From contig QXXF01000001.1 of assembly GCA_009911365.1 (NCBI GenBank), positions 337,606-401,605 on the forward strand: a DNA stretch of 64,000 nt, written 5' to 3'. Made by a program: the position numbers and the translations under genes. The stretch comes from Clostridiales bacterium (GTDB taxonomy: Bacteria; Bacillota; Clostridia; Peptostreptococcales; Anaerovoracaceae). The notes below the pieces were generated by a model, which ran no database searches, was not told the origin of the DNA, and saw only the letters and a list, made by a program, of their open reading frames with translations. Shown here in pieces: positions 8,492 through 17,360 of the stretch. How positions within the stretch are numbered: the stretch's first letter is position 1; every line of letters begins with the position of its first letter.

Positions 8492-8813
8492 GTTATCATA
8501 TCTCTTTTCTGCGTTTACTTTAAGATATTTTTGTAATAATTGTATGTTTTTTCCTAATCCAACAACTTGTTCTCTCTACATGCGCCCCTGCGAAATATCA
8601 TTCAAATCCGCAACTCAATAAATGCGTCTTTGTGGCAATGTCATTGGGATCAGCCATATTCATTATACCATGGATCGTTTGCGCAGAACATTTATTTTAC
8701 CAGTATATAAATTTTGATACGCACGAAAAAGTCTCCCAAATCGCAATGCCCGTTATAAATCCACAGCTAATGGATTTTAAATTTCTTTTTTGCTTTTAAT
8801 AGCGGCCTTACAG

Positions 8814-8842
8814 TTGACATTGAAACAGTAAATCAGTATCAT
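8814..8842 (+). promoter_or_regulatory. promoter of the YafY-type regulator
   Basis: TTGACA (8814-8819), a 17-base spacer and TATCAT (8837-8842), about 60 bases before the ATG. Confidence 0.75.
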
Positions 8843-8847
8843 AAACC

Positions 8848-8867
8848 CTGACATCTCATGTCAGGAT
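8848..8867 (+). promoter_or_regulatory. operator, copy 1 (probable autorepression site)
   Basis: CTGACATctcATGTCAG is a perfect 7-bp inverted repeat just downstream of the -10 box, where a bound regulator would block transcription. The extended form TGACAT-N5-GTCAGGAT recurs as TGACAT-N5-GTCAAGAT before the zinc-ribbon gene, so the adjacent YafY-type regulator probably binds both. Confidence 0.65.
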
Positions 8868-8900
8868 TCAACTGTTATTCTATTGCAAAAGGAGGAAACA

Positions 8901-9800
8901 ATGATGCGGGAAAGCAGACTCTTTAAAATCGTGTACCACCTGCTCGATCAGGGCCAAACCACGGCACCCGAATTAGCGGAAAAATTTGAAGTATCGGTTA
9001 GAACGATTTACCGAGATATCGATGCGTTGAGCGGTGCGGGCATCCCTGTTTACGCAGAAACCGGCAGAAACGGCGGTATCCATTTGATGCGTGGCTTTGT
9101 ACTGGATAAAGCCTTATTTTCTGAAGAAGAGAAGCAGGAAATCCTCACAGCCATGCAAAGCATAAAAACTGTACGGAACATAAACAGCAGCCAGACATTA
9201 CAAAAGCTTTCCGCCATGTTCCACCTCGACTCGGAGGATTGGCTGGAAGTGGATTTTTCCAGATGGGGCAGCAAAGAGTTTGACAATGAAAAATTTGAAT
9301 TATTGAAGTCCGCAGTCATCCATCGCAAACAGGTCAAAATCCATTATGCCAATTCTTACGAAGTGATCAGCGAAAGGATCGTGCAGCCATGTAAACTCGC
9401 TTACAAATCAAGCGCATGGTATTTGAAAGCCTTTTGTACAAAGAAGCAGGGTTGGCGGACATTCAAATTGAATCGCATTTTAGATCTGGAACTTTTGAGC
9501 GAAAGCTTTCCGCACCGAGATTTTCCGAAGCCGCCTGTGGCTCCCCAGAGAGAATACAACCAGATTAAGCTCCGCTTTCCCAGAGAAATGGCATACCGCA
9601 TTTACGATGAGTTCGTTCCAACACAAGTACAAGTACAGGACAATGGTGATTTGGTCGCTTCTGCAAAAATGCCGGAAGACCCGTGGCTCATAGGGTTTCT
9701 GCTATCCTTCGGAACACAAGTGGAGGTGCTGTCACCCACCTATTTGAAAGAGGCTTTAGCAAAAGAAGCGAAATCCATCTATGAAAAAAATAAACCTTGA
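8901..9800 (+). CDS. YafY-type transcription regulator (HTH_11 plus WYL)
   Basis: 299 residues. Residues ~1-60 form a DeoR/HTH_11 helix-turn-helix (TAPELAEKFEVSVRTIYRDID), and the ~140-220 region is a WYL ligand-sensing domain, followed by a C-terminal WCX-like part with PWLIGFLLSFG. Such proteins bind small ligands or nucleotides through WYL and switch neighbouring genes. The ATG at 8901 follows AAAGGAGG; the upstream TTG in frame overlaps that site and is rejected. The regulator has an inverted-repeat operator in its own promoter, and the same motif overlaps its stop codon ahead of the zinc-ribbon gene, which makes that gene the likely target. Confidence 0.9.
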   Translation: MMRESRLFKIVYHLLDQGQTTAPELAEKFEVSVRTIYRDIDALSGAGIPVYAETGRNGGIHLMRGFVLDKALFSEEEKQEILTAMQSIKTVRNINSSQTLQKLSAMFHLDSEDWLEVDFSRWGSKEFDNEKFELLKSAVIHRKQVKIHYANSYEVISERIVQPCKLAYKSSAWYLKAFCTKKQGWRTFKLNRILDLELLSESFPHRDFPKPPVAPQREYNQIKLRFPREMAYRIYDEFVPTQVQVQDNGDLVASAKMPEDPWLIGFLLSFGTQVEVLSPTYLKEALAKEAKSIYEKNKP

Positions 9801-9816
9801 CATAGGGCGTCAAGAT
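9798..9816 (+). promoter_or_regulatory. operator, copy 2, before the zinc-ribbon gene
   Basis: TGACATagggcGTCAAGAT overlaps the regulator's stop codon and lies just upstream of TATATT (9825-9830), occupying the -35 region where no good -35 hexamer exists at normal spacing. That position would suit an activator, or a repressor covering the -35. Confidence 0.6.
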
Positions 9817-9861
9817 ATCTCTGCTATATTAAACACACCATAAAAAACGGAGGTAGTAAAC

Positions 9862-10146
9862 ATGAACGAGATGAATCAGAAATTTTGTCAGTGCTGCGGC
9901 ATGCCTATGGGAGACACTGATGAACTATGGGGAACCAATGCCGATGGCAGCAAAAATAAGGAATATTGCCAGTATTGTTTTGAAAAAGGCGAGTTCACGT
10001 TTCAGGGTACAATGGAAGAAATGATCGAGACATGCGTGCCCCATATGATCGCCGCTCATCCAAATATGAGCGAAGACGAGGCCAGAAGCGGCATGCTGGA
10101 ATGGTTCCCAACACTAAAGCGCTGGAAAAACCGCACCGAGCAATGA
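9862..10146 (+). CDS. zinc-ribbon domain protein (PF12674 type)
   Basis: 94 residues. The N-terminal half is a putative zinc ribbon with Cys9, Cys11, Cys12 and Cys36, Cys39 in FCQCCGMPMGD...EYCQYCF. The C-terminal half is helical, with a PNMSEDEAR...LEWFPTLKRW end typical of the family, often found next to YafY regulators. The function is unknown; sensing of stress or metals is guesswork. Ribosome site ACGGAGG precedes the ATG. It is monocistronic: own promoter and operator upstream, strong terminator downstream. Confidence 0.85.
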   Translation: MNEMNQKFCQCCGMPMGDTDELWGTNADGSKNKEYCQYCFEKGEFTFQGTMEEMIETCVPHMIAAHPNMSEDEARSGMLEWFPTLKRWKNRTEQ

Positions 10147-10161
10147 TAAATGGATAAACTG

Positions 10162-10191
10162 AAAACCAGGCTGTGCTGGCAGCCTGGTTTT
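10162..10191 (+). terminator. terminator of the zinc-ribbon gene
   Basis: AAAACCAGGCTG (10162-10173) and CAGCCTGGTTTT (10180-10191), a perfect 12-bp stem with a 6-base loop. A second weaker hairpin, GCGG...CCGC then TTTTTT (~10193-10216), follows and resembles one near 8259. Confidence 0.8.
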
Positions 10192-10237
10192 CGGCGGTGA
10201 CAAGCCCGCTTTTTTGTTATCTTTATGTACGACCGAT

Positions 10238-10363
10238 TTATTCGCTCGGTTTTTTACTCCCGGTAATATACCGGATGCAGTCTAAAATCTCCGCCTCTGT
10301 GTGACCGTGTTTTTCCAGCCACTCTATCAACCTGTTTACTGTTACCCGTTCCATCTCTTCCAT
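10238..10363 (-). CDS. 41-residue protein, paralogue of the ORF at 8301
   Basis: Starts MEEMERVTVNRLIEWL after a GGAAAGGAG site identical to that of the ORF at 8301. It contains LEKHGHTEAEILDCIRYIT, a predicted short helical protein. An in-frame GTG at 10402 would extend it to 54 residues and lies in the palindrome, but has no ribosome site. Function unknown. The upstream 60 bases match the first copy almost base for base, while the coding parts have drifted. Confidence 0.55.
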   Translation of the reverse strand: MEEMERVTVNRLIEWLEKHGHTEAEILDCIRYITGSKKPSE

Positions 10364-10392
10364 CCCAATCTCCTTTCCCTGCTTGCCCAGAT

Positions 10393-10416
10393 ATTGAGTC
10401 ACCCCTTTGACTCAAT
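10393..10416 (-). promoter_or_regulatory. 9-bp palindrome at the start of the 41-residue gene
   Basis: ATTGAGTCA and TGACTCAAT, perfect, 6-base spacer. TATAAT (minus strand, 10420-10425) lies 3 bases upstream of it, so the palindrome spans the presumed transcription start, the same layout as at 8471. Confidence 0.55.
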
Positions 10417-10486
10417 TTTATTATACTGGTTTTTTATTACTCTTCAGCCTTTTTTGTAAATTTATAGTTTTATTTACATATTGCGA

Positions 10487-11611
10487 CTACACGCCAAACG
10501 TTTCGGCCGCTTTCCCCATGGTCTCCGGGATATTCAAATGCTGCGGACATTTCTCTAGGCATGCCCCGCAGCCTACGCAATCTGAACCGTGCTTGGCCAT
10601 CCAGTTGATATACTCAAACGCTGTGTTTGGATTTTGCTCATACACGTTCCAGTCATTATAATAATTGATGATCTTATAAATCTCCAGTTTTTGTGGGCAA
10701 GGCATGCAATATTGGCATGCGGTGCATGGATATGGAATCAGACGGTTATATTCCTCTGCCACCTGATCGATCAGCGCCGCTTCTTCAGCTGTTAATTCCG
10801 CCACATCTTCCTTAGATAGGATCTCAATATTCTGTTTCAACTCTGATTCTCTCCCCATGCCGCTGAGCATCAGCGTGACCTCTGGTCGATTCGCCAGCCA
10901 TTTGAAGGCCCACTCCGCAGGAGATTTCTTGATCGGACAGGCATCGAAAATTTTCTGGACAGATGGCGGGATTGCCGCGACTAGCCGCCCTCCTTTCAGC
11001 GATTCCATGATAACCACGCCTAGGCCTTTGGATGCTGCGTATTCTAGCCCTTTCACTCCAGCTTGGAAATATTGGTCCATGTAATTCAACTGAATCTGGC
11101 AGAAATCCCAGTCATATGCGTCCACCACTTCTTGAAAGCATTCAAAGGTATCGTGAAAGGAAAAGCCAATATAACGGATCTTGCCCTGCGCCCGCATTTC
11201 CTCCAGAAACGGCAAAACCTCCAGTTTCTTGGCTCGCTTCCACAAAGGCGCACTGACATTATGGACCAGGTACATGTCAATGCGATCCACTTCCAGTCGT
11301 TCTAGCTGCGTGTCGAACATTCGCCTGATGTCTTCCTTGTCTTTAGCCAGCCAGACTGGCATCTTATCTGCCAGCAAAACTTTTTCACGATAGCCGTCTT
11401 TCAAGGCTTGTCCCACGACTCTCTCGCTGTCTCCTTTATGATACGTATAAGCGGTATCCACGTAATTTACGCCCGCGTCAATAGCACCGCGAATCAGCGC
11501 AATGGACTTTGCCGCATCCACGCTTTCATCCTCCCCCAGAGGAAGACGCATGCACCCCATCCCCAGCAGGGATGTCTGTTCATTGATTTTGGGAAATGTC
11601 CTGTATCGCAT
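10487..11611 (-). CDS. aldo/keto reductase with C-terminal 4Fe-4S domain
   Basis: 374 residues. An N-terminal TIM-barrel aldo/keto reductase (Asp52, Tyr57 in VDTAYTYHKGDSE, Lys83 in ADKMP, and the His in YLVHN) is followed by a ferredoxin-like domain with CTACQYCMPCP and CVGCGACLEKCPQ, eight cysteines for two 4Fe-4S clusters. Such fusions occur widely in anaerobes and may couple aldehyde/ketone reduction to ferredoxin; substrates are unknown. A second member lies at 18919. It follows the pyrophosphatase gene by 14 bases with an AAAGGAG site, so it is likely the last gene of the response regulator-pyrophosphatase operon. Confidence 0.92.
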   Translation of the reverse strand: MRYRTFPKINEQTSLLGMGCMRLPLGEDESVDAAKSIALIRGAIDAGVNYVDTAYTYHKGDSERVVGQALKDGYREKVLLADKMPVWLAKDKEDIRRMFDTQLERLEVDRIDMYLVHNVSAPLWKRAKKLEVLPFLEEMRAQGKIRYIGFSFHDTFECFQEVVDAYDWDFCQIQLNYMDQYFQAGVKGLEYAASKGLGVVIMESLKGGRLVAAIPPSVQKIFDACPIKKSPAEWAFKWLANRPEVTLMLSGMGRESELKQNIEILSKEDVAELTAEEAALIDQVAEEYNRLIPYPCTACQYCMPCPQKLEIYKIINYYNDWNVYEQNPNTAFEYINWMAKHGSDCVGCGACLEKCPQHLNIPETMGKAAETFGV

Positions 11612-11625
11612 AATTGAACTCCTTT

Positions 11626-13287
11626 CTACTGCCGCAATGTCTCCGCCAAGGATGGAATCAGCTGCTTTTTCCGAGAAACAACGCCGTCCAGTTGAAGCGC
11701 ATCAACATCCTCTGCCAGGGAAAACGATTCTATGACCAGCTCTCTGGAACCCGCACCGCGGCAAAGCAATTCCGTGCGGCTCTCGATGATGTTGGTCAGC
11801 ATCAAAAATACCATGTTCAGATTCTGCTTTTCTAAAATCGTATCCAAATATGGCTCCGCTGTTTTCTTGATTTCCTGTAATTCCGCATCGTTCATAGAGT
11901 TAATCTGGCCTACACCGAACTCTGTTTCTTCAATAGAAAACTTCTTGAAATCCTGGAAACAAATCTCTTCCGGTGTTTTGTTCTGAAGGCTGGAGCCCGC
12001 CTGGAACATGGCTGCGGCCAGCTCTTGGATATCAATGTTCGCCAGCTTCGCCAACTTCTCGCAAGTTGCCTGGTCCACTGCTGTGCAGGTAGGCGAGCGG
12101 AACATTAGTGTATCAGAAATGATCGCACATGTCAGAAGGCCAGCAATGGCTGGGCTTGGCTGGATTCCCGCCTCTTCGTACATCTGAGTGATGATCGTGG
12201 CTGTACATCCTACTGGCTGATTGCGGAAATACACCGGCCCCATGGTTTCAAACCCGCCCAGCCTATGATGATCGATGATTTCCAGGACATCCGCCTGTTC
12301 GATCCCATCGATGGCCTGAGTGGTTTCATTATGGTCCACTAAAATCACCTGTTTCTTGTCCATGTTCAGCAAGCGCCTGCGGGAAACAAGACCTGCGTAC
12401 ATGCCTTTTTTATCAATGACCGGAAAATTGTGGAACCTGTTCTGAGACATGATCTCCTGTACCTCTTCCACAGGATCAGTCAGCTGGAAGGTCAAAAGCT
12501 GCTCCGCTGTCATAAAATACCTAACCGGAATGCTCTGATTGATCAGACGTGCGACGGTAAAGGTATCATATGGCGTGCTGATGATGGTACACTTCCGTTC
12601 AGAAGCCAACTTGCGGATGGTCTTTGTCGGCTCTGTGCCTTGACACATCACAAGACAGCTGGCACCCAGCTCAATGGCACAGAAATGAGTTTCATAACGA
12701 TTCCCCAAGATGACCAAATCATCTTCCTCAATGAACTCTTCCATCAAATCCGGACTAGAAGTGGCAATGGTGACTTTTCCCTTTTCAAAGATGCGCTCTG
12801 GATCGCCGCATATGGTGACCCCGTTCAAGGTCTCAGCGATGCTGCGATATTTTGTCCGTGCGTCTGATAGGACCTGGCTGTCGCAGTCATCCATATAAGA
12901 CTGGGCAATGTCCGTGATGGAAATGATGCCCTCCAACTGCCCCTCTGACAGGACTGGCACGGAGCGTGTGTTCTGCCTCTGCATCAAGTCCCATGCGTGT
13001 TTGATGGATTCATCGCTTTTAATCCCCGGAGTTCGATTGATCTCCATGTCCCGCACTTCTTGCCTAACTGTCACCAGGTATTTAGGCGCATCCACACCAA
13101 AACGGTCCAGCACATATTGGGTTTCTTCGTTGACTCTGCCAGCCCTGCATGCCAAATAGTTTTCGCCTGTAATCTGTTGTTTCAAGTCTGTATAAGCAAT
13201 CGCTGAACAAATGGAATCCGTGTCTGGGTTGCGGTGACCGATCACATAGACTTGCTTTTCAGCACTTTCCTTCATTCTTCGCACCAT
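11626..13287 (-). CDS. ppaC: manganese-dependent inorganic pyrophosphatase with CBS-DRTGG-CBS insert
   Basis: 553 residues, the length of the regulated clostridial class II pyrophosphatases. Hydrolyses pyrophosphate to phosphate in the cytosol. The DHH-type catalytic halves show GHRNPDTDSICSA near the start and IDHHRLGGFE near residue 345; between them lie a first CBS motif, a DRTGG domain and a second CBS motif, which bind adenine nucleotides and switch activity. The ATG at 13287 overlaps the end of the upstream response-regulator gene by 16 bases, implying translational coupling; an alternative ATG is 12 bases on. Downstream lies the aldo/keto reductase. Confidence 0.9.
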   Translation of the reverse strand: MVRRMKESAEKQVYVIGHRNPDTDSICSAIAYTDLKQQITGENYLACRAGRVNEETQYVLDRFGVDAPKYLVTVRQEVRDMEINRTPGIKSDESIKHAWDLMQRQNTRSVPVLSEGQLEGIISITDIAQSYMDDCDSQVLSDARTKYRSIAETLNGVTICGDPERIFEKGKVTIATSSPDLMEEFIEEDDLVILGNRYETHFCAIELGASCLVMCQGTEPTKTIRKLASERKCTIISTPYDTFTVARLINQSIPVRYFMTAEQLLTFQLTDPVEEVQEIMSQNRFHNFPVIDKKGMYAGLVSRRRLLNMDKKQVILVDHNETTQAIDGIEQADVLEIIDHHRLGGFETMGPVYFRNQPVGCTATIITQMYEEAGIQPSPAIAGLLTCAIISDTLMFRSPTCTAVDQATCEKLAKLANIDIQELAAAMFQAGSSLQNKTPEEICFQDFKKFSIEETEFGVGQINSMNDAELQEIKKTAEPYLDTILEKQNLNMVFLMLTNIIESRTELLCRGAGSRELVIESFSLAEDVDALQLDGVVSRKKQLIPSLAETLRQ

Positions 13288-14189
13288 TGTCCTGTCTGAT
13301 CATTTGCCCATACGACCCGGTTCCTGCCAAACCGTTTCGCATCATACAGCATGCCATCTGCGATTTTTAAGTAATCGCTATAGGTTTCCCCTCTCCGCGG
13401 AACCGTGGTGACACCGCCAACACTGATGGTGACCCATTCTGTGCCTGCTAGATTGCGAGGCACGTAGAGATTTTCTATGGACTGTCGGATCCTTTTTAAA
13501 TACTCAAAAGCTTTATTGGGACTATCTCCTAAAATGAAGGCTACGAACTCCTCTCCTCCATAACGGGCCACAAAGTCCGTGGTGCGCTGTAAAAAGGATG
13601 CGATCTTCTTTGCTACAGCAGCTAGAACCTGGTCTCCGGCCGGATGTCCAAAGGTATCGTTATATGATTTGAAATGGTCGATATCAAACATACAAATAGA
13701 AAATGGAATCTGCAGGCGGACGGCTTCTTGCCATTTTACCACGCTTAATTCATCATGTCGCCGCCTGTTGGCAATGCCTGTCAGTTGGTCAGTCATGGAT
13801 TGGTCTTCAACTTGCTTGCGGTAACGGTAAAGCTTGATATGCGTATTGACTCTCGCCTTTACGATCAGTGGGTGAAAAGGCTTTGTAATATAATCAACCG
13901 CACCTAACGTCAACCCTCTTTGTTCATGTTCTATGTCTGAAAGACTTGTGATCAGAATCACCGGAATGCTCCTGGTGATGATCTCCTCCTGTAATTTTTT
14001 CAGCAGAGTGAATCCGTCCATATCCGGCATGACCACATCCAGCAGAATCAAGGAATAATCCTTAGAGCTTGCGTAGTGAAGCCCCTCTTTTGCCGTTTGT
14101 GCAATGGTAATGTCGTAATCATCTTCTAAAATAAGCTTTAATTTGGTAGCCTGTACAAGACTATCATCAACGATCAATATCTTTTCCAT
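13272..14189 (-). CDS. response regulator-GGDEF diguanylate cyclase (PleD/WspR style)
   Basis: 305 residues from MEKILIVDD, chosen because GAGGAG lies 8 bases upstream; the longer frame to 14264 has no site. Receiver domain ~1-120 has the acidic pair DD, the phosphorylated Asp in LILLDVVMPDMDG and the Lys in ITKPF. The GGDEF domain (~140-305) carries RYGGEEF, an active-site form, so it should make cyclic di-GMP from two GTP when phosphorylated. No EAL domain. Its cognate kinase is not adjacent; the hybrid kinase at 36.8 kb is one candidate. Its 3' end overlaps the pyrophosphatase start: diguanylate synthesis releases pyrophosphate, but a direct functional link is speculation. Confidence 0.92.
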   Translation of the reverse strand: MEKILIVDDSLVQATKLKLILEDDYDITIAQTAKEGLHYASSKDYSLILLDVVMPDMDGFTLLKKLQEEIITRSIPVILITSLSDIEHEQRGLTLGAVDYITKPFHPLIVKARVNTHIKLYRYRKQVEDQSMTDQLTGIANRRRHDELSVVKWQEAVRLQIPFSICMFDIDHFKSYNDTFGHPAGDQVLAAVAKKIASFLQRTTDFVARYGGEEFVAFILGDSPNKAFEYLKRIRQSIENLYVPRNLAGTEWVTISVGGVTTVPRRGETYSDYLKIADGMLYDAKRFGRNRVVWANDQTGQWCEE

Positions 14190-14430
14190 ATCCGCACTCC
14201 TCGTTTTATTTGATTGATCTGTAAGTAAATAATATTGAATTTGTCCTAGAACTCTTTTATCCATATTTCGCTAATCCATACAACAAGAGTATACATGAGA
14301 AGCTATCATTTTGCAACCATTCTGACATTTTAGACCAGAGCAATCGCAGCTAAAAATATTTTTACGGACATGAACCTGAAATCCCAGCTGCCTAGAACGC
14401 ATGGAGACATGTTCCTGGCCCAAATACAAA

Positions 14431-14463
14431 AGAGCAAGCGCTCTAACAGTGCGCGCTTGCTCT
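14431..14463 (-). terminator. terminator after the FMN-binding lipoprotein gene
   Basis: AGAGCAAGCGC and GCGCTTGCTCT arms, 11 bp with a short loop, followed on the minus strand by TTTTG. It ends the chemoreceptor-lipoprotein operon. Confidence 0.85.
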
Positions 14464-14512
14464 AATTTCTGGCCTGCGGACCAGTTTCTCCTTTTTTCTA
14501 GTTCAATGGCTT

Positions 14513-14968
14513 TTACTCAGATGCTCCTGTATCAACCAGCTTTGTGCTAGAATCCCCTTTCTTGGCCTGATCCAGCACTGCTGCGGCCAATTTCTGAAAC
14601 GAGTCATAAGAAGAACTGGCTCCTGTCAACGCATCTATGCCATCCGCTTTCTGATTTTCCAGAAGCTGTCCGGCATAATAGCGCGTATATTCGTTTGGAT
14701 ATGTGCCGTTCGTATGGAGCATGGTTTGCATATAGGCATTATCCCAACTTTTGATAAAGCCGCTAGGATTCTCAGCATTGTACTCCACGGAGACGATACT
14801 GCCGTCCTTGACCATGATTGTGATATATTCCTTCCAACCAAAATGAAATTCAGAGGCCTCGGCCGTGTAGTAGCCATCCTGGAGTTCTCCTTCGTCACCG
14901 CATGCCGTCAATGTCAACGGCATCATCAGCAGCAAGAGTATCAAAGCCACGCTCAATATCCGTTTCAT
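14513..14968 (-). CDS. FMN-binding-domain lipoprotein
   Basis: 151 residues from MKRILSV; the ATG nine bases earlier is only one base from AAGGAGG, so the second ATG is preferred. Signal peptide with lipobox LTAC (Cys at ~23), so a lipoprotein on the outer face of the membrane. The mature part resembles FMN_bind domains, beginning DGYYTAEA and ending with the DALTGASSSYDSF motif in which a Thr/Ser takes the covalently linked FMN. It overlaps the chemoreceptor's stop codon by four bases. Presumably an extracytoplasmic redox carrier; no flavin-transferase gene (ApbE) is nearby. Confidence 0.85.
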   Translation of the reverse strand: MKRILSVALILLLLMMPLTLTACGDEGELQDGYYTAEASEFHFGWKEYITIMVKDGSIVSVEYNAENPSGFIKSWDNAYMQTMLHTNGTYPNEYTRYYAGQLLENQKADGIDALTGASSSYDSFQKLAAAVLDQAKKGDSSTKLVDTGASE

Positions 14969-14973
14969 TCGTC

Positions 14974-16989
14974 TCATTCCTCCTTCAAAACAAACTTCTC
15001 CACCTGAGACCGAAGATCTTCCGCTTCTTTTGCCAGCAGCCCACTAGCCTGCTGTGTTCCGCCAGCGCTTTGCAGATTTCGGTCAGCGATATCAGAAATG
15101 GTCCCGATCCGCTCTTCCATAGTGATCAGGGCACGCTCCTGGCTTTGCACCGCTTCTACCAATTGATCCGAAATCTCGCCAATTTGACGAGAGACAGTGG
15201 AAATCGCCTGGAGCGAATCAGCGGTATCAGCAGTCAATTCTACTCCATTTTGGATAATATCTCTAGTGCCGCTTACCATCACGGTAGCGCTTTTTGCGGC
15301 TTCAGCGCTTCTGGAAGCCAGCTGTTTGACTTCTTCAGCCACTACGGCAAATCCTTTTCCAGCGCTTCCTGCTCGGGCCGCCTCCACAGAAGCATTGATC
15401 GCCAAAATATTGGTCTGGAACGCAATATCCTCGATAGCTTTGGCAATTTTCGTGATTTCCTGGGCCTTGGCACTAATATCGTCCATTGCGTTAGAGAGCG
15501 AGTTCATCCTTGTATTGGCCTCATCGATGCTTTGTGCGATCTCTTCCGTTTTGGCACGAGTCTGATCACTGCTGGCCGTGACGCTGGACAATCGTTCTTT
15601 TACATTGGATACTTCCTGAACCAACGCTTCCGCAGATTGATTTTGATCCAGCGAAGCCTGATGCAGCTGACCAGACTGCCCATTTAGCTTTTCAGACATG
15701 CTGGCAAGTCGGGCCGCAGCGGCGCGGAAGCCAGCAATGGTCTCATTCATAGACTGGATGATCGTATACAGACTCGTTCTGATAAGAGCAAAGTCACCTT
15801 GATAATCTACTTGTGGTTCCGTACATAAATCGCCTTCTGCGATGCGAGTCAGCACTTGTTGAATATCTGATATGTACCGATTGACGCTTTCCACTGTGGT
15901 GCCCAATGTTTGCGTCAACACCTCCAACTCATCTTTGGAGTAGATACGCGTCACTTCCGTACGCAGATCTCCATCAGACAGTGCCACCATGCGATTTGTC
16001 ACATTTTTGACTGGTAGCGAGATGGATTTTGCCAATCGCAGAACTAGTAAAATAGAAATGATCAGAACCACCAAGGTAGCAAGGAGCGCTAGCATCATGG
16101 CTCCATTGATAAAGTGGTTATAGTCTGACTTTGGAATCTGGATCACCAGCGACCATTGAGTACCTCGGATCGGTGAGAATCCTGCCAATATATCTTCACC
16201 ACTAACAGCAACTTCCGTGGCACCGGTTTCTCCGGTAGTCACGCGGCTGACTTCGTCTTGGTTGCCGCCACTGATCTGATCCAGCGTGCTTCCCTTCATA
16301 GCTAAAGTTTGATCTGGATGTCCAATGACGCTTCCCTCTCGGTTCACAATATAAGCCATCCCGTTTCTTCCCAAATTGATGTTGCTGATCACATCATTGA
16401 GGGTATCATATTTGTAGACCCCTACCACATATAAAACGGTCTCGCCGCTGCTCTTCACTGGCATCCCCATGGTAATCCCTAGCTTGTCTTGGAAGGTCGT
16501 AGAGGGCGCAGTAGTCAGATTATCTGTCTCCTGAAGGGAATCAAAAAAGTCAGCGTCTAAGCTTTCTGGCGCGTCACCGATCCCTTGTACCAACTGTCCC
16601 TCCAAACCATATAATGCAATCGTGTAAAACTCGTAAATCTCAGCAGCTTCCGTCAAAACCGCTTTTCGGTTTTTTTGAACTGTCGTGTCATTTTCCTGCG
16701 CTTTTGTCTTGCTGCCAAGTTCTGGACTCATGCGGGGATCTCCTGCAATCGTCATCATCCGATCTGCCAGCATATGAATATTCGCTTCTACGGTTTTGGC
16801 TGACTGTCGGGCCATAGGCTGCAAGCTGTCCAGTAGGATATTCTTTGCCAACGACTGCAAAGAGAGCACCATAATCACGCAGCATACAATGACCACCACC
16901 AGGATATTGAGCGTTGTGCTTTTCAATATCCTCCCATTGAGGCTCCGCCTAGTCTCTCGATCACGGAAGCCCATTTTTTTCCTGCTCAC
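14974..16989 (-). CDS. methyl-accepting chemotaxis protein (Cache sensor)
   Basis: About 671 residues. Short cytoplasmic head, TM1, an extracellular dCache-type sensor (~60-310), TM2, a HAMP domain, then the long signalling coiled coil whose hairpin tip is the highly conserved stretch around [22 protein letters not shown] at 16989 is preferred because AAGGAG lies 10 bases upstream; an ATG 15 bases later is possible. It relays an external ligand to CheA/CheW; no che genes are in the window. The following FMN-binding lipoprotein overlaps by four bases, so sensor and lipoprotein are coupled, and the lipoprotein might present or modify the signal. Confidence 0.93.
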   Translation of the reverse strand: MSRKKMGFRDRETRRSLNGRILKSTTLNILVVVIVCCVIMVLSLQSLAKNILLDSLQPMARQSAKTVEANIHMLADRMMTIAGDPRMSPELGSKTKAQENDTTVQKNRKAVLTEAAEIYEFYTIALYGLEGQLVQGIGDAPESLDADFFDSLQETDNLTTAPSTTFQDKLGITMGMPVKSSGETVLYVVGVYKYDTLNDVISNINLGRNGMAYIVNREGSVIGHPDQTLAMKGSTLDQISGGNQDEVSRVTTGETGATEVAVSGEDILAGFSPIRGTQWSLVIQIPKSDYNHFINGAMMLALLATLVVLIISILLVLRLAKSISLPVKNVTNRMVALSDGDLRTEVTRIYSKDELEVLTQTLGTTVESVNRYISDIQQVLTRIAEGDLCTEPQVDYQGDFALIRTSLYTIIQSMNETIAGFRAAAARLASMSEKLNGQSGQLHQASLDQNQSAEALVQEVSNVKERLSSVTASSDQTRAKTEEIAQSIDEANTRMNSLSNAMDDISAKAQEITKIAKAIEDIAFQTNILAINASVEAARAGSAGKGFAVVAEEVKQLASRSAEAAKSATVMVSGTRDIIQNGVELTADTADSLQAISTVSRQIGEISDQLVEAVQSQERALITMEERIGTISDIADRNLQSAGGTQQASGLLAKEAEDLRSQVEKFVLKEE

Positions 16990-17219
16990 GTTCTTATTTC
17001 TCCTTTTTCTGAATTCTTTTTTAGCAACATAATAAAAGTCGTTCGTACTGCTGACAAGATTCAGCAATTACTGATCCCACCAACGAACGAGAGACTTTTC
17101 CATAGTATACCATAGGCCACTTGAAAAGAAAACAACTTTATAAAAGAAACATATCGCCTATTGCTGATTGCTTTTCTAGTTTAAAAACCTATCGAGTTCA
17201 TACGTGAATCCTGCGTGAT

Positions 17220-17275
17220 TCATTCTTTGATCCGTACTAACCTGGACCCCTTCTGCCAACCAATAAATATGCTGA
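17220..17275 (-). pseudogene. 3' scrap of a ribbon-helix-helix gene
   Basis: The last codons read ...KGSRLVRIKE then stop and align with the end of the intact ribbon-helix-helix protein at 21485 (...EGVKSVRIKE). The nucleotide match (CATTCTTTGATCC...GACCCCTTCTG) is clear, and upstream codons are lost. Confidence 0.6.
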
Positions 17276-17276
17276 C

Positions 17277-17351
17277 CGCTTCGGTTTTACGAAAGCAGAG
17301 GTTTTCACCGCCCTGGACAATCAGGAAAAACCCGACCAAACAGGCATCTGA
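17277..17351 (+). pseudogene. fragment of an AAA-ATPase/PD-(D/E)XK family gene
   Basis: Reads RFGFTKAEVFTALDNQEKPDQ before a stop; this resembles the FGFTxxEVxxALD segment that follows the ATPase domain in the family whose C-terminus is at 1-519. No start, no flanking domains. Confidence 0.55.
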
Positions 17352-17360
17352 CATCTGTTC

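Noticed and set aside
8328-8621. 97-codon plus-strand frame
   Set aside because: Antisense to the 46-residue ORF and its leader, which have the better start signals and a paralogue.
13288-14264. Longer start for the response regulator-GGDEF gene
   Set aside because: The extra 25 residues precede a conserved receiver start and lack a ribosome site; ATG at 14189 has GAGGAG.
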